Source: Halapricum desulfuricans
GTDB lineage: Archaea > Halobacteriota > Halobacteria > Halobacteriales > Haloarculaceae
Reading direction: 5' to 3'
DNA length: 64,000 nt
Assembly (NCBI RefSeq): GCF_017094505.1
Contig: NZ_CP064787.1
Span: 1,550,001-1,614,000 of the forward strand
Shown here: positions 17,789-28,759 of the stretch, in pieces
Position numbering within the stretch: the stretch's first letter is position 1
Layout of the letters: every line of letters starts with the position of its first letter
Notes under the pieces: generated by a model
Told to the model about the DNA's origin: nothing
Seen by the model: the letters and a program-made list of their open reading frames with translations, nothing else
Databases searched by the model: none
Program-made: the position numbers and the translations under genes

Positions 17789-19231
17789 CTACGACGAGGG
17801 GCTCTCGAAGTGGGCGGTCGGATCGACCACCGGCTCGGGGTAGTCGACGCCCAGTCCGACGCCGTAGCGGGCCTGTTCGTCGGCGTCCATCCGCCAGGGC
17901 TCGTGCGCGTAGCGGGGCGGGAGTTCCGCCAGTTCCGGGACCCATCGACGGACGTACTCGGCGTCGGGGTCGTAGTTGTGGGCCTGCCAGAGCACGTCGA
18001 AGGCGCGGTCGCGCGAATCGGTCCCGACGCCGGCGATATACGCCCAGTTGCCGTAGTTCGAGGCGACGTCGTAATCCAGCAGGCGAGACTCGTAGAGGGC
18101 AGCCCCCCACCGCCAGTCGATCCGGAGCGTGTTCGCCAGAAACGACGCGGCGTTCTGGCGGGCGCGGTTGCTCTGATAGCCCGTCGCACGCAATTCCCGC
18201 ATCGCCGCGTCGACGAACGGGAAGCCGGTCTCGCCGTCGACCCACCGGCGGAAGGCGGACCCGTCGCGATTCCAGGCGATCTCTCGGTCCCGGATCCCGC
18301 CGGGTCGGAAGTACGCCGCGCCGTGTTTCGCGAGCTGGAACTGGAAGAAGTCCCGCCAGCGCAACTCGAAGACCAGCCAGTAGGTCGAGTCGTTTTCGAC
18401 CCGCTCGCGCTCGTAGCGATCGACCGCCTGCGTGACTCGTCGCGGCGAGAGACAACCCTGAGCGAGCCACGGCGAGAGCTTCGAGGAGAAGTCCATCCCG
18501 AGCAGTCCGTTTCGCGTCTCGCGGTACTCCCGGAGACGGTCGCGCTCGAAGACGTACGTCTCCAGCCGTTCCAGCGCGGCCGACTCCCCGCCGGAGACGG
18601 GCATGGGAGCGGCGCGCTCGTCGGCTGGCCCGCCCGCGTCGTAGCTCAACTCGGACAGGGCCGGAATCGGACTACCGTCGAGGTCGGGCGTCGGAACCGA
18701 CGCAGGCGGGTCGAGCGGGTCCCGAACCCGGGAGCTCGCCTCGACGCTGTCCTTCCAGGGCGTGAACGTGTCCTGAACGTCGCTGACTGCCATCGGCAGG
18801 TCCTCGATCGCGTGCAGCGTGTGTGTCCAGTGGGTCGAAAGGTCGATCCCGCGGTCGCTGAGGGCGTCATCGACGGTCGCTTCGGTCGCTCGTTCTTCGG
18901 TGCCGGGGAGCCGCTGGGCGTGCACGACGTCGGCGTCGACGGATTCGGCGACCTCCGGCACGATCGATCGCGGATCGCCGCGGCGAACGAGCAACTCGCC
19001 GTCGCGTTCGCGGAGCCGGTCCCGTAGATCGCGGACGCTCTCGCGGACGAACTGCGCTCGGAGGGGGCCGATTCTCGGTTCGTCGATCCATCGACTCGAC
19101 TGTCCGAACCGCCGTGTGTCGAATATATAGAGCGGAACGACCCGGTCGCTCCCGTCGATCGCCCGCCGGAGCGTCGGGTTGTCGTGGACGCGCAGGTCGC
19201 GTCGAAACCAGACGAGTGCCGTCTCTGTCAT
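17789..19231 (-). CDS. Cryptochrome/photolyase, DASH type
   Basis: A 480-residue flavoprotein with an N-terminal photolyase domain (LVWFRRDLRVHDNPTLRRAI) and the FAD-binding C-terminal domain. WLVFELRWRDFFQFQLAKHG, FVDAAMRELRATGYQSNRAR, IDWRWGAALYESRLLDYD and ASNYGNWAYIAGVG are characteristic of the DASH subgroup, which repairs cyclobutane dimers in single-stranded or looped DNA and may also signal. The ATG at 19231 (MTETALVWF) is chosen; the upstream frame is not family-like. Haloarchaea usually also have a class I CPD photolyase, which is not in this window. Confidence 0.9.
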   Translation of the reverse strand: MTETALVWFRRDLRVHDNPTLRRAIDGSDRVVPLYIFDTRRFGQSSRWIDEPRIGPLRAQFVRESVRDLRDRLRERDGELLVRRGDPRSIVPEVAESVDADVVHAQRLPGTEERATEATVDDALSDRGIDLSTHWTHTLHAIEDLPMAVSDVQDTFTPWKDSVEASSRVRDPLDPPASVPTPDLDGSPIPALSELSYDAGGPADERAAPMPVSGGESAALERLETYVFERDRLREYRETRNGLLGMDFSSKLSPWLAQGCLSPRRVTQAVDRYERERVENDSTYWLVFELRWRDFFQFQLAKHGAAYFRPGGIRDREIAWNRDGSAFRRWVDGETGFPFVDAAMRELRATGYQSNRARQNAASFLANTLRIDWRWGAALYESRLLDYDVASNYGNWAYIAGVGTDSRDRAFDVLWQAHNYDPDAEYVRRWVPELAELPPRYAHEPWRMDADEQARYGVGLGVDYPEPVVDPTAHFESPSS

Positions 19232-19325
19232 GGACTTCCTGTGGGCTACGATCACTTTACCGCCACGCTCAGCGAGTCGGGCGGCGGGATGCAAGATGAC
19301 CGTTCTCCCGGCTCTCTGTCCCTCG

Positions 19326-19715
19326 TCACGTGCCAGCCACTTCGACCTGTAGCGTCCGGGTGCGCGGCCCGTCACACTCCACGAGCAGGATCGACTGCCA
19401 GGTGCCCAGCGCCGGCCGGCCGTCGCTGACGGGCACGCTCGTGCTCGGGCCGATCAGCGCCGCCCGCACGTGGCCGTCGGCGTTGTCGTCGATCTCGTCG
19501 TGCGCCCAGCCCGCGTCCGGCACCAGCCCCTCCAGCGCATCGGCCAGATCGCCCAGCAGTCGCGATTCGGCCTCGTTGACGGTCACGCCCGCGGTCGTGT
19601 GTCGGACGAACACCGTCGCAATGCCCTCGGCGTCGTCGGGAAGCGCCCGGGTGACTTCCTCGGTCACGTCCAGTACGTCCGTTCGGTCGGTCGTCTCGAT
19701 GGAAATCGTTGCCAT
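19326..19715 (-). CDS. YjbQ/UPF0047 family protein
   Basis: A 129-residue protein with the family core TVFVRHTTAGVTVNEAE (about residues 35-51), HVRAALIGPSTSVPVSDGR and LGTWQSILLVECDGPR. The conserved histidines and the trimeric fold of the family are known. Some members show weak thiamine-phosphate synthase activity, but the physiological role is unsettled. It stands alone, 94 bp from the photolyase start and 75 bp from the spoVR stop. Confidence 0.88.
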   Translation of the reverse strand: MATISIETTDRTDVLDVTEEVTRALPDDAEGIATVFVRHTTAGVTVNEAESRLLGDLADALEGLVPDAGWAHDEIDDNADGHVRAALIGPSTSVPVSDGRPALGTWQSILLVECDGPRTRTLQVEVAGT

Positions 19716-19790
19716 GGCAGGCTATTCGAGCCACGACTCGAAAAAACCGGGTCTCCGGTCCGGACGACGCAGTGGCGGTCCCGACCAGAT

Positions 19791-21791
19791 CTAGTTGAGC
19801 CACTCCTCGGGTGTGGTATCGTAGTCGACGTCGGTCGCCGCGAGGTGTTCGACCATCTCCCAGGGGACCTCATCGACCGTGACCTCCTGACCGTCGTATC
19901 GCAGTCGCCGCCCGACCTCGACCGGCTCGGGTTCGCGGTCCTGACGGCGAGCGATCTCGATCTCACTGTCGTCGTACTCCTTGTCGATGGTGAGCAGGTT
20001 CACGGGCCGACCCCACAGTTCGAACGCGCGTTCGAGCACGTCCGTCGCCTGCTCGATGTCAAGCACGATCCCGTTGTATCGATGGGCGAGCAACAACTCG
20101 CCGGCGTTGTCGTAGTTGCCGTCCTCGACGACGACCGTCGGCTTGCCGAAGTTGGTGAACTGCAACAGCAGCTTCCGCTTGACGTCTCCGGGATCCGTCG
20201 AGGAAACCCGGAAGTCGCCGGTCTGCTGGGAGTGTTCGTAGGCGAAGTAGTCGTTTTCCTCGACGAACTCGCCGGTGAGGAACTCGTCGATGAACGTCAC
20301 GTCGTTGTGGCTCTGGCGGACCTCGCGCATCCGGTCCCAGCCGCGGGCGTAGTCGACGTCCGAAAGCGCCGCCTCGACGCTGTCGTAACGGCTGTCGTCG
20401 AACAGGTACCGGCTGATCCGCTCCAGCTGTGGCTGTCCGATCCGGGATAGAAAGCCCCGGTTCTGGGGCTTCACCAGCGAGTAGTGACGCCGGACGAGCC
20501 CCTCGTAGGAGAGGACCGCCCACGGGTAGGTCTCCACGTCGAGGTCGCCGTTCCGGGCGCGCTCGAGCGCGTCGGCGTCGACGCGGGGATCGTCCGGGTC
20601 GATCTCCTCGAGGTGGCCGGGGACGTCCTCGATCCACGCCGGCGGCGCGAGCGCCGCCTGCACCGCCTCGAAGTCGACGGCCTCCTGGAAGTTCCGCCAG
20701 GTGATCCCCTCGACCCGCAGGAGGCGTTCGACGACCTCCCGTCGGTTGGCGAGGTTCTCGACGTGCTGCCACAGTTCGAACCCGAGTTTGTACGGGTTGA
20801 GCCCGCCCGAGCCGAGCACTTTCGACATGTGGTCGGCGTAGGTAACGAACTCCTCGGCGCTCGCGAACCCCTCCCCGACCATCATCAGCGACTCCCAGTA
20901 ACTGGCCCACCCCTCGTTGAGCACCTTTGTCATCTTCTGGGGCGCGAAGTAGTACGCCTCCCGGCGGACGATCTCCAGCACGTCCTTTTGCCAGTCAGTC
21001 ATCTCGACGGCCTTGCCCGCCGCCTCGTCGTACTGTCTGCCGTGCACCCGGAGGAACGCGAGCACGTCTTTCTCGGGGGTCGCCGGGAACGAACGCGTCT
21101 CGTCTTCGACCTGTGCGTCGCGCCACTCGTCGTCGAAGACCTGCCGGGTGATGTCCTCAGAGAGGTCCAGGTCCTCGAGACGCTCGTCGGGATCGGCGGT
21201 GTCGAGGTCCGTCTCGTCGTCGGTCGCGGCCGGCGCGTACGGCCGGTGCTGGTCGATCGCGTCCGCCAGACAGAGGACGTGGTCGATCCACTGCTCGACC
21301 TCGTTGCGGTCGATCTCGGGGTCGCGCATGTGCTCCCGGATCGTCTCGGCGTGGCGGGCGAGCATCTCGGCGGCCGCCGGGTCCTGCGACGGCACCTCGC
21401 CGTCGGTGAACAGCCCGAACCACTCGTTGTTGGCGAAGAAGTCGGCGTGGGCCTCGACGTGAGTGATCACCGCCTTCTGGTCGGCCAGCGAGTTCGATTC
21501 CTGGAGGAACGCGTGTGCCGGGTTGTCGTTGTTGACGATCTCGAAGGCCTTCCCGCCGAGGAACTGATTCTGCTTTCGCTGGCGGTCGTAGGCCATCCCC
21601 CACCGCCAGTGGGGGTATCGCTCCTGGAACCCGCCGTAGGCGATGAGCTCGTTCATTTCGTCGTAGTCGACGATCCAGTAGTTGACGGGGTAGGGCGTCA
21701 GCCCGAGTTTCCGCGCCAGTTCGCCCGCCCGGGCGACGGGCTCTTCCAGTTCGTCGGCGATCCGCTGTGCTTCGATTCGGTCGTCGATCAT
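19791..21791 (-). CDS. SpoVR family protein
   Basis: A 666-residue SpoVR/YcgB homologue. Recognisable parts are [20 protein letters not shown] near the N-terminus, [52 protein letters not shown] and [20 protein letters not shown]. The biochemical function is unknown. In bacteria the gene travels with prkA (yeaG) and yeaH and is tied to stress or sporulation. The same set occurs here as one operon: this ATG overlaps the end of the DUF444 gene (stop at 21788). Confidence 0.92.
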   Translation of the reverse strand: MIDDRIEAQRIADELEEPVARAGELARKLGLTPYPVNYWIVDYDEMNELIAYGGFQERYPHWRWGMAYDRQRKQNQFLGGKAFEIVNNDNPAHAFLQESNSLADQKAVITHVEAHADFFANNEWFGLFTDGEVPSQDPAAAEMLARHAETIREHMRDPEIDRNEVEQWIDHVLCLADAIDQHRPYAPAATDDETDLDTADPDERLEDLDLSEDITRQVFDDEWRDAQVEDETRSFPATPEKDVLAFLRVHGRQYDEAAGKAVEMTDWQKDVLEIVRREAYYFAPQKMTKVLNEGWASYWESLMMVGEGFASAEEFVTYADHMSKVLGSGGLNPYKLGFELWQHVENLANRREVVERLLRVEGITWRNFQEAVDFEAVQAALAPPAWIEDVPGHLEEIDPDDPRVDADALERARNGDLDVETYPWAVLSYEGLVRRHYSLVKPQNRGFLSRIGQPQLERISRYLFDDSRYDSVEAALSDVDYARGWDRMREVRQSHNDVTFIDEFLTGEFVEENDYFAYEHSQQTGDFRVSSTDPGDVKRKLLLQFTNFGKPTVVVEDGNYDNAGELLLAHRYNGIVLDIEQATDVLERAFELWGRPVNLLTIDKEYDDSEIEIARRQDREPEPVEVGRRLRYDGQEVTVDEVPWEMVEHLAATDVDYDTTPEEWLN

Positions 21792-23095
21792 GATTCGTCC
21801 TCCGTGCTGAGCACCTCGTAGATGGCGTCGACGACGTCGTCGGGACCGGTGACGTAGGCGACGGCCACGTCGTCGCTGTTCCGGAAGTGGCGCTCGACCT
21901 CCTCGGCGTGGGTGGCGTTGATCGCGTTGCCCGAGGGCTGGGTCTCGACGTACGCGTGGAGGTTCGCCGGGATCTCCTCCATCAGCGGGATCACCTGCTG
22001 TTCGGTGTCGTTTGAGGAGTTCTCGCTGTCGCCAGCGGCGAAGACGTAGCGGTTCCACTCGCTGTAGGGATACTCCTCCTCGAGGACCGCCGCGGCGAGT
22101 TCGTAAGCGCTTGAGATGCGCGTCCCGCCGCCGGACCGGATACCGAAGAACTCCTCGCGATCGACCTCCCAGGCCTCGGCGTCGTGGGCGATGTAGACGA
22201 ACTCGGCGTTGTCGTATTTCCCCTGGAGATACCAGTCCAGCGGCGTGAACGTCCGCTCGACCAGTTCGCGCTTCTGCTGGCGCATGCTCCCGGAGACGTC
22301 GCGGATGTTGACCACGACGACGTTTCGCTCGGGGGTCTCGACGACTTCGGGGTATCGGTAGCGTTCGTCCTCGCTGCGGAAGGGGACCTCCTCCAGTCCC
22401 TCCCGGCGGATCCGCTGGGCCGTCGTCTCGTGTTCGACGCTCGCCTCCATCTCCTCGACGGAGGCCCAGCGGTCGCGTTCGTCGGCCGGCAGGTCCTCGT
22501 AGGCGTTCTCGATCCAGGCCCGCGAGACGGGGATGTGCTCGCCGCGCGCCCACTCATAGACCGTCGCCGGTCCCCAGCCGTCGACGCGCAGCGCCTCCCG
22601 GACGTACTCCTCGTCGAAGTCCATCGCCATCTTGCGCTTCAGTCCCTCCTTGAACAGCCGCTCGAAGTCAAGCGTCGAGGACGGACCGGTTCGGGTGATG
22701 TCGGTGAAATCGCCCTCGGTCTCCTCGACGACCTTCTTGCCTTTCGGCTCGAGGTCCAGCCCGAGCCGTTCGTCGAGTTCCTGCGCGAACTCCTCGGGGT
22801 CCATCTCGTAGTACTCGTGGTCGCCGCCCTCCTCGCCGGGTTCGCCGTCTTCGTCGCCGTCGCCCGGCTGTGGCTGGCCGACGGGGTCGCCCTCCTGGGC
22901 TCCGTCGCCCTGCCCGACCCCGCCCATGTCGCGGCGGTCGTAGACGAACTCGGGGAGGTCGACGATCTTGATCGGGATCCGGGCGGCGTCGCGCCGCGAG
23001 TTCCCCAGATCGCCGTACTGGATGAACTCCGCCAGGTCCTGGCGGCGCTTCTCGCCCACCTCCCGGTAGCGCTCGAGGTCGTCTCTCAGTCCCAT
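21788..23095 (-). CDS. YeaH/YhbH family (DUF444) VWA-domain protein
   Basis: A 435-residue protein. After a charged N-terminus and a glycine- and acid-rich linker (about residues 60-95), the second half is a von Willebrand A-like domain with the MIDAS loop [13 protein letters not shown] near residue 257 and the later [12 protein letters not shown]. It is the middle member of the PrkA-YeaH-SpoVR set. It overlaps the second kinase gene by 10 bp at its start and spoVR by 4 bp at its end, so it is translationally coupled on both sides. Its role is probably a metal-dependent partner of the kinases; this is inference. Confidence 0.9.
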   Translation of the reverse strand: MGLRDDLERYREVGEKRRQDLAEFIQYGDLGNSRRDAARIPIKIVDLPEFVYDRRDMGGVGQGDGAQEGDPVGQPQPGDGDEDGEPGEEGGDHEYYEMDPEEFAQELDERLGLDLEPKGKKVVEETEGDFTDITRTGPSSTLDFERLFKEGLKRKMAMDFDEEYVREALRVDGWGPATVYEWARGEHIPVSRAWIENAYEDLPADERDRWASVEEMEASVEHETTAQRIRREGLEEVPFRSEDERYRYPEVVETPERNVVVVNIRDVSGSMRQQKRELVERTFTPLDWYLQGKYDNAEFVYIAHDAEAWEVDREEFFGIRSGGGTRISSAYELAAAVLEEEYPYSEWNRYVFAAGDSENSSNDTEQQVIPLMEEIPANLHAYVETQPSGNAINATHAEEVERHFRNSDDVAVAYVTGPDDVVDAIYEVLSTEDES

Positions 23096-25359
23096 CGGTA
23101 ACTCACCTGTCCCATGACGTGACGGCTCGTGAGTTCGGCCGCGGCCTCGCTGTAGCCGAACTGCTCGGCCATCGTCTCGATCGTCCGCGCCTTGATCCGG
23201 GCCGTCTCGGTGTCTTCCGGGGGGTCGTCCCACTGTCGCGGGTCGAAGTCCTCGAAGGTCCGCCGGACGTCCGTCCAGTCGTGACTCCCCAGCACCGACT
23301 CGATGACCGGGATCTCCGTCAGCGCCACGTCCTCGACCCGGAACTGGTCGTCGCGGTTGTGCCAGGCGTGGCGGTTCAGCGCGGTGATGACCTTCTCCGT
23401 TCGGAACGCCGTGACCTCGTCGGTCGGCTCGTTGCCGTGGTAGTCGCTCTCGGTGAACCGACCGAGGTGCTCGATCTCGAAGACCTTCATCTTCAGCGGG
23501 TCGGGAGCGACGGACTCCCCGCGGTCGTTCTCGATGCGCTCGTCGGTCGCCCAGGCGTAGACGTGTTCGACGTACTCCTCGACGGTCTCGTCGGTGACGC
23601 CGCTCTCGTACATGATCGCCGCCAGGACGTCCGACTCCTGTCTGTCGAAGACCCGGCTCTTGACCGGGACGACTCGCTCCTCGAACTCGGCCGTCTCGGA
23701 CGGCGAGAAGACCGGAGCCGTCCGGAGTCTCTGGACCATCGCGTTCAGGACGTCCCGCGGCATGAGCACGTCCTCGACCGGCAACTCGGCGTGGTGGCGG
23801 TCGGTCTCCTCCTGGAGGAGATCGGCGATCACGTCGCGCGTGTAGGTCACGGGGATTCCGTGCTCGCCGTCGGCAGCGCTCTCGTCGAACGCGAAGGCCT
23901 CGGCCTCGCGGCGCTCGTCGCCGTCCTGGAGGTAGCCGCGATCGAACAGCAGCGCCTTCTCGACCAGTCCGAGGTCGGCGGGGAGGTCGCTATCGTCCAG
24001 TCGCGAGACGACGTCGTACAGCGCGGCCGCCTCCAGTGCGTGGGGCGCGAGTTCGCGCTCGCGGACGCCGTCGCCGCGATCGACCTCAACGGCGAGCGCA
24101 CTCCTGATGCGCTCGTCCAGTTCCGACCAGGAATTGGCCGTCCAGACGGCCGTCTCGGACGTCAGCTCCCGGCGAAGGAGCTGGGCCTCCAGCGAGAGGT
24201 TCGTCAGGTAGGTAAACTCGTGTCTGGTCAGCCGCCGCTTGAGCGCTTTCAGCGGGTCCTCACCCCCGCGATCGGCGTGCTGGTCGAGCGTCGCCTCCAG
24301 ATCGGGGTTGGAGATGACGACCAGTTGCGTGTCCACGTCCATGCCGATCCCCTTGTCGAGTTTGACGGCCGCTTCGTCGGGGACGTTCAGCAGTCGCTGG
24401 AGGAGGTCGGCGTGCTGGGCGGCGTCCTCGACGATCGTCAGCAGGCCGTTGCCTTGACTGAGCACGCCGTCGTAGGAGAACGCCTGCGGGTTCTTCCGGC
24501 CTCGCGAGTCCAACTCGCGCAACATGCCGGCCATCCACGACCCGACGAGCCGCTCCTTGGGGGTGCCCTCATCCTCGCTGTGCAGGACGCCGATCCCCTG
24601 ACCGAGGTCGACGACGTAGTTAGTCACGCGCAGGTGGTCGGGATCGGTCACCGCCGAGAACAGGTCCTCGACGCCCCGGCGACGGTACTGCTCGGTCAAG
24701 TGATCGTAGGCTTCCCGCGAGAACGGGTCCAGATCGGCGTCGACGTGGATCGTCGTGTGGTCGAGCCGGTCGTTGACGGCGTCGAGGACTTCCTCGCGGA
24801 CCGATTCCGGGAAGACCGAGAGCGGGTGGGTCTGGACCGGGCTCTCGTACCAGTCGTCCTCGTTCTCGCGGTGGCTGGCACCGTAGGTGAGCCCGCTCGT
24901 CTCGCCCGCGCCGCTGACGTTCCACTCGAGGGTGTACCGACGGCCCTCGTCGGTCTTCGAGTACGCCCTGAGTCCGTTGATCAGACAGCGTTTCAGTTCG
25001 GACTTGCCGGTCGCGGTCGGGCCGGTGAACCAGATGATCGTCTCGTCGTTGCCCCGCCGGGCCGCGATCGATCGCAGGTCGTCGACGAAGGCGTTCAGCA
25101 CGTCGGTGTTGCCGAGGATCGCGTGCTCGCCGTCGTTGTACGGGTCGTCGAAGAACCGGTAGCGCTCGGTCTGTTCGCCCTCCTCGATCACGGTTCGGGT
25201 TCCGGCCGCCTCGATAGCGTCGAGCAGGTACTGCGAGGCGTGGGCGGCGACCGCCGGTCGTTCGAGGATCAGATCGACGTACTCTGACAGCGACATCGGC
25301 TCCCGGTAGGCCCGGTCGAGGGTCCGATCGGCCGCATCGATGAAGTCAGTGCCGTCCAT
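23086..25359 (-). CDS. PrkA-type serine protein kinase, second paralogue
   Basis: A 757-residue PrkA homologue with an AAA-type N-terminal part and a C-terminal kinase-like region. The P-loop [20 protein letters not shown] is near residue 110, followed by [12 protein letters not shown] and [17 protein letters not shown]. The ATG at 25359 shares bases with the stop of the first paralogue (TGATG), so the genes are coupled; a GTG one codon upstream is the alternative. It differs clearly from the first copy (about 70 residues longer and low similarity outside the core), so the two probably form a heteromer or act on different targets. Confidence 0.88.
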   Translation of the reverse strand: MDGTDFIDAADRTLDRAYREPMSLSEYVDLILERPAVAAHASQYLLDAIEAAGTRTVIEEGEQTERYRFFDDPYNDGEHAILGNTDVLNAFVDDLRSIAARRGNDETIIWFTGPTATGKSELKRCLINGLRAYSKTDEGRRYTLEWNVSGAGETSGLTYGASHRENEDDWYESPVQTHPLSVFPESVREEVLDAVNDRLDHTTIHVDADLDPFSREAYDHLTEQYRRRGVEDLFSAVTDPDHLRVTNYVVDLGQGIGVLHSEDEGTPKERLVGSWMAGMLRELDSRGRKNPQAFSYDGVLSQGNGLLTIVEDAAQHADLLQRLLNVPDEAAVKLDKGIGMDVDTQLVVISNPDLEATLDQHADRGGEDPLKALKRRLTRHEFTYLTNLSLEAQLLRRELTSETAVWTANSWSELDERIRSALAVEVDRGDGVRERELAPHALEAAALYDVVSRLDDSDLPADLGLVEKALLFDRGYLQDGDERREAEAFAFDESAADGEHGIPVTYTRDVIADLLQEETDRHHAELPVEDVLMPRDVLNAMVQRLRTAPVFSPSETAEFEERVVPVKSRVFDRQESDVLAAIMYESGVTDETVEEYVEHVYAWATDERIENDRGESVAPDPLKMKVFEIEHLGRFTESDYHGNEPTDEVTAFRTEKVITALNRHAWHNRDDQFRVEDVALTEIPVIESVLGSHDWTDVRRTFEDFDPRQWDDPPEDTETARIKARTIETMAEQFGYSEAAAELTSRHVMGQVSYRWD

Positions 25360-27425
25360 CACTCTTCCATCTCGCTTTTGGCGACCTCCGCGCCGGCGAA
25401 CTCCAGCACCTCCCTGGCACCGTCGCGACTGTAGCCCTGATCGATAAGCGCCTCGATCCAGGCGCTGCGTTCGTCCTCGCTCATCTCGCCGGAGGCGACC
25501 AGCGCCGAGAAGTTGATGTTGTGTTTCTTGTCCTCCCAGAGCTTGCGCTCCAGGGCCCGACGCAGCCGGTCGTTGTCCTGCGGATCGAAACTCTCTCCTT
25601 CGCGGGCGCGTCGTGAGACCCAGTTCGCGACCTCCTGGCGGAAGTCGTCCTTGCGGTCGCGGGGCAACTCGAGCTTCTCCTCGACGCTGCGGAGGAACGT
25701 CTCGTCGGGTTCCTGCTCGCGGCCGGTAATCTCGTCTTCGACGGTGTCGTCGTCGATGTAGGCCATCACGTGGTCCATGTACTTCTCGCCCTGGCGGCGG
25801 ATCTCCTCGACGTCGTAGGCCAGCGCGTGGCGGACGTCCTCGATCGCCCGCTCGCGGTACTCCTCGCGGACGAGTTCGAGGTACCGGTAGTAGGTGTCGA
25901 AGCGGTCTTCGGGAATCGACCCGTGGTTTTCGAGGTTCTCCTCGAGGTGGGTGAACGTCGCGAGCGGCGAGAGGAACGACCGATCGCGGTGCATCGAGTC
26001 CATGATCGCCTCGGCGATCTCGTCGCCGATGAACCGCGGACTGACGCCGTCCATGCCCTCGCTGATCTCGGCGGCGGCGTCGCCCTCCTCGCGGAGTTTC
26101 TTGACGTCGACCTCGTCGCTCTCGCTCTCGCCGTTGTAGGCTTTGGCCTTCTGGAGCAGGTCGACGTTGCTGGCGTCGGGTTCCTCGACCCGGGTCAGGA
26201 CGCCGAACAGCCCCGCCATCTCCAGGGTGTGCGGTTCGACGGAGATGTCCGGCAGGTCGGCGTTTCGCAGCATCTTCCGGTAGATCATCGCCTCGTCCTC
26301 GTAGCTCAACACGTAGGGGAAGTCGATGCGCTTTGTGCGGTCGTTGAACGCCTCCATCTTCTCGTCGCCCTTCTTGTCTCTGTATTCGGGCATGTTCGTC
26401 CGACCGACGATCACCTGGTCGATGTCGATCCGGGGGTTGTTCTTGGGCTTGATCGTCTGCTCCTGGGTGGCGTGCAGGAAGTCATAGAGGAACTCCCGCT
26501 GGAGTTTCAACAGTTCCTCGCCGGAGAACAGCCCGCGGTTGGCGTTACAGAAGGCTCCCGAGTAGTCGAACGCCCGCGGGTCCGACTCGCCGTAGATCGC
26601 GATCTTGCTGTAGTTGACGTCGCCCGTCAACTCGGTCTCGTCCTGATTTTTCTTGTCTTTGGGTTCGAAGGTCTCGACGGCCTGGCGCATGTTCTCGTCG
26701 GCGACGAGGCGGACGATCTCGACGTGGTTTTCCAGCACTGTCTCCAGATCGTCGTCGTAGTACGCCAGCAGCCGGTCCATGTAGAACTCGCTGGCCGGAT
26801 CGAGGCTCTGCTCGTTGCGGATCGTGTACGGTGCGTCGAGGATCTCGTTGACGTCGTCTAAGATCGTCTGGCGCTGCCCTTCCGGCACCAGCACGAGCGG
26901 GTCCTGGTTCATCGGCGACCGGACGGTGTCGTCGGCGGGGTCCTGGTCAGGGATGACGTCACAGAGGTTCGTCCACCGGAAGGTGTACATCCGGCCCGCC
27001 TCGCGGCGGGTGTAATCCTCGAAGTAGCGCCTGACCTGCCGGTCGAAGTCGGACTTGCCCGAACCGACCGGGCCCAGCAGGAGCTTGATCCGCTTTTGGG
27101 GCCCGAGTCCGCGGGCGCCGCTTTTGACCTTGTTGACGAACTCGTGGATCGACTCGTGGATGACCCGGCCGTAGAAGGTGTTCTCGCCGTCGCCGACGGG
27201 GTCCTCGGAGGCCAGTTTGTACTCGACGAGACCGGCGTCCTCGTCGTACTCGGTGCCGTAGTAGTCGAACATGTCCGCGACCCGCTGGTGGGCGCTGCGA
27301 GCGATCCGCGGCTCGTCGTAGAGCTGTTCGAGGTACCACGCGAAGTCGTGATGATCCCGCAGGTCGGACGGGACCGACTCGCGGTACTCGTCGCTCAGCT
27401 CCGAGAGCGATTCCGGCTCACTCAT
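25359..27425 (-). CDS. prkA: PrkA-type serine protein kinase, first paralogue
   Basis: A 688-residue protein that matches bacterial PrkA/YeaG. Landmarks are the P-loop LLLGPVGSGKSDFDRQVRR near residue 113, YTFRWTNLCDVIPDQDPADD, NANRGLFSGEELLKLQREFL and VGRTNMPEYRDKKGDEKMEA. PrkA proteins combine an AAA domain with a kinase-like C-terminal region and act in stress and starvation responses. First gene of the four-gene operon, with a 378-bp upstream region that holds its promoter. Confidence 0.9.
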   Translation of the reverse strand: MSEPESLSELSDEYRESVPSDLRDHHDFAWYLEQLYDEPRIARSAHQRVADMFDYYGTEYDEDAGLVEYKLASEDPVGDGENTFYGRVIHESIHEFVNKVKSGARGLGPQKRIKLLLGPVGSGKSDFDRQVRRYFEDYTRREAGRMYTFRWTNLCDVIPDQDPADDTVRSPMNQDPLVLVPEGQRQTILDDVNEILDAPYTIRNEQSLDPASEFYMDRLLAYYDDDLETVLENHVEIVRLVADENMRQAVETFEPKDKKNQDETELTGDVNYSKIAIYGESDPRAFDYSGAFCNANRGLFSGEELLKLQREFLYDFLHATQEQTIKPKNNPRIDIDQVIVGRTNMPEYRDKKGDEKMEAFNDRTKRIDFPYVLSYEDEAMIYRKMLRNADLPDISVEPHTLEMAGLFGVLTRVEEPDASNVDLLQKAKAYNGESESDEVDVKKLREEGDAAAEISEGMDGVSPRFIGDEIAEAIMDSMHRDRSFLSPLATFTHLEENLENHGSIPEDRFDTYYRYLELVREEYRERAIEDVRHALAYDVEEIRRQGEKYMDHVMAYIDDDTVEDEITGREQEPDETFLRSVEEKLELPRDRKDDFRQEVANWVSRRAREGESFDPQDNDRLRRALERKLWEDKKHNINFSALVASGEMSEDERSAWIEALIDQGYSRDGAREVLEFAGAEVAKSEMEE

Positions 27426-27803
27426 GGTATCACGCGTGGCGTTGCCCGCGTCCAGTCTCCGCGTGACTGAGCGTACGGGGCGGCAGGCCCGGGCGTTGTT
27501 TCGGGGGGGTCGAACGTTGCTGGTCGCGCCCGGCGGTGGGGACCGGACTCGGGCGGCCGTGTCATGTCGTATGGTATCGAGTGTCGCATTTTCCGATACT
27601 GTAATACCTAAGGGGACCTCATTTACTTAAACCCTCGCTTTATCCGGGGTATGAGTAACTCCCTCAGATAGCGAAGAACGCAATCTGGAAGCGCCACGAA
27701 ACCATATTTGGTTATCTCTATCCGGGGCAGTTTGCCGGTATTTATAAACTAACCGCTCCCCCCGACCGGGAGGTTCTTTTCGGTCGCGGCGGTGAAGGGG
27801 AGT
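27426..27803. other. Non-coding divergent region between prkA and the DUF5820-like gene
   Basis: 378 bp with no credible gene. It is AT-rich for this genome from 27580 on. It holds TTTATAAA at 27741-27748, the promoter of the plus-strand gene; a minus-strand TTTAAGTAAA near 27624-27633, which would give the prkA operon a leader of about 170-200 nt; and an inverted repeat AACCA-TATT-TGGTT at 27700-27713 between them that could be an operator. Confidence 0.6.
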
Positions 27804-28205
27804 ATGGAACTGGCGAGTGCGCTGCCCGACGGGTGGTCGGTCTGGAGCGAGGAGGCGGGGCGGGCCGTAGTCGTCTACCGGCCGGATGTCTTCGACAGTG
27901 AGGCGTTCCCGCCGCCGTGTCTGCCGACGCTATATCTCACCAAGGGGTCGCGTGGTCGCCGTCCCGGCAGACCCGAACCGGCTCCGGACGATCCCTGGTA
28001 CGTGACGCTGTCGCTGGAGCCGGACGTGACGGCCGATCGCCGGCGGTTCGACGACCGCAAGGTGGCGGTCGAGGAAACGGTCGAACTGGCGAGAGCCTTC
28101 GCCGACGGCGAATTCGACTACCGGTCGCTGTATCAGGTCCCGCGCGATCGATACCTCGACGAGCTCGACGAACTGACCGGACGTGAGACAAATTCGACGG
28201 GCTGA
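27804..28205 (+). CDS. Haloarchaeal conserved protein, DUF5820-like
   Basis: A 133-residue acidic protein starting MELASALPDGWSVWSEEAGR. I recognise it as a conserved haloarchaeal protein of unknown function (DUF5820-like, from memory). No catalytic motif or membrane segment is seen. The ATG at 27804 is preferred to a GTG at 27792; TTTATAAA lies about 60 bp upstream. The end of the gene runs into a 29-bp imperfect tandem repeat, so its last residues (LTGRETNSTG) may be recent additions. Confidence 0.65.
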   Translation: MELASALPDGWSVWSEEAGRAVVVYRPDVFDSEAFPPPCLPTLYLTKGSRGRRPGRPEPAPDDPWYVTLSLEPDVTADRRRFDDRKVAVEETVELARAFADGEFDYRSLYQVPRDRYLDELDELTGRETNSTG

Positions 28206-28288
28206 CGGGGTGAGAGGCACATTTGACGGGCTGACGGGACGCGAGCCCAACTCGACGAGGTGGCCGGGCGAGAAACTTAATCGGCTCG
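28173..28288. repeat. Imperfect 29-bp tandem repeat, four units
   Basis: Units begin at 28173, 28202, 28231 and 28260, each about CTGACGGGacGTGAGaC followed by AAnTCGACGGG; the fourth is the most degraded. The first unit encodes the C-terminus of the preceding protein and the rest are non-coding. The repeat ends 18 bp before the UPF0179 start. Confidence 0.65.
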
Positions 28289-28306
28289 GGGGTGTACTGA
28301 CGGTCG

Positions 28307-28759
28307 ATGGCTCAGCTCACGCTCGTCGGCACGCGCCTGGCGGAGGTCGGTCAGACGTTCGTCTATCAGGGGCCTGCCGAGGCCTGTGAGGGGTGTCCCT
28401 ACCGCGATCAGTGTCTCAACCTCACCGAGGGCCGCAAGTACGAGATCGTCACAGTCAGAGAGAACGCCAGCGTGCTCGACTGTGGCGTCCACGACACCGG
28501 CGTGCAGGCCGTCGAAGTCGAACCCGCTTCGATCCGGGCGAACGTCGCCTCGAAGGGCGCTTACGCCGGGAGCAAGTCCCAGCTCGAGGGGCCCTGCCCG
28601 TACACGGACTGCCCCAGCCACGAGTACTGCGAGCCCGCCGGCGCCGAGTTCGACGAGCAGTACACGATCGACGAGGTGCTCGGCGAGCCGCCACACGACT
28701 ACTGTATGCTGGATCGGGACCTGACGCTCGTCGAGTTCGCGCCCCCTGACGACGCTTGA
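28307..28759 (+). CDS. UPF0179 family protein (cysteine-rich)
   Basis: A 150-residue archaeal protein with eight or more cysteines arranged in pairs: ACEGCPYRDQCLNL near residue 26, VLDCGVHD, GPCPYTDCPSHEYCEP near residue 98 and DYCMLDRDL. The layout suggests a metal- or Fe-S-binding protein. UPF0179 is conserved in euryarchaea and its function is unknown. Single gene; the next gene converges on it. Confidence 0.9.
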   Translation: MAQLTLVGTRLAEVGQTFVYQGPAEACEGCPYRDQCLNLTEGRKYEIVTVRENASVLDCGVHDTGVQAVEVEPASIRANVASKGAYAGSKSQLEGPCPYTDCPSHEYCEPAGAEFDEQYTIDEVLGEPPHDYCMLDRDLTLVEFAPPDDA

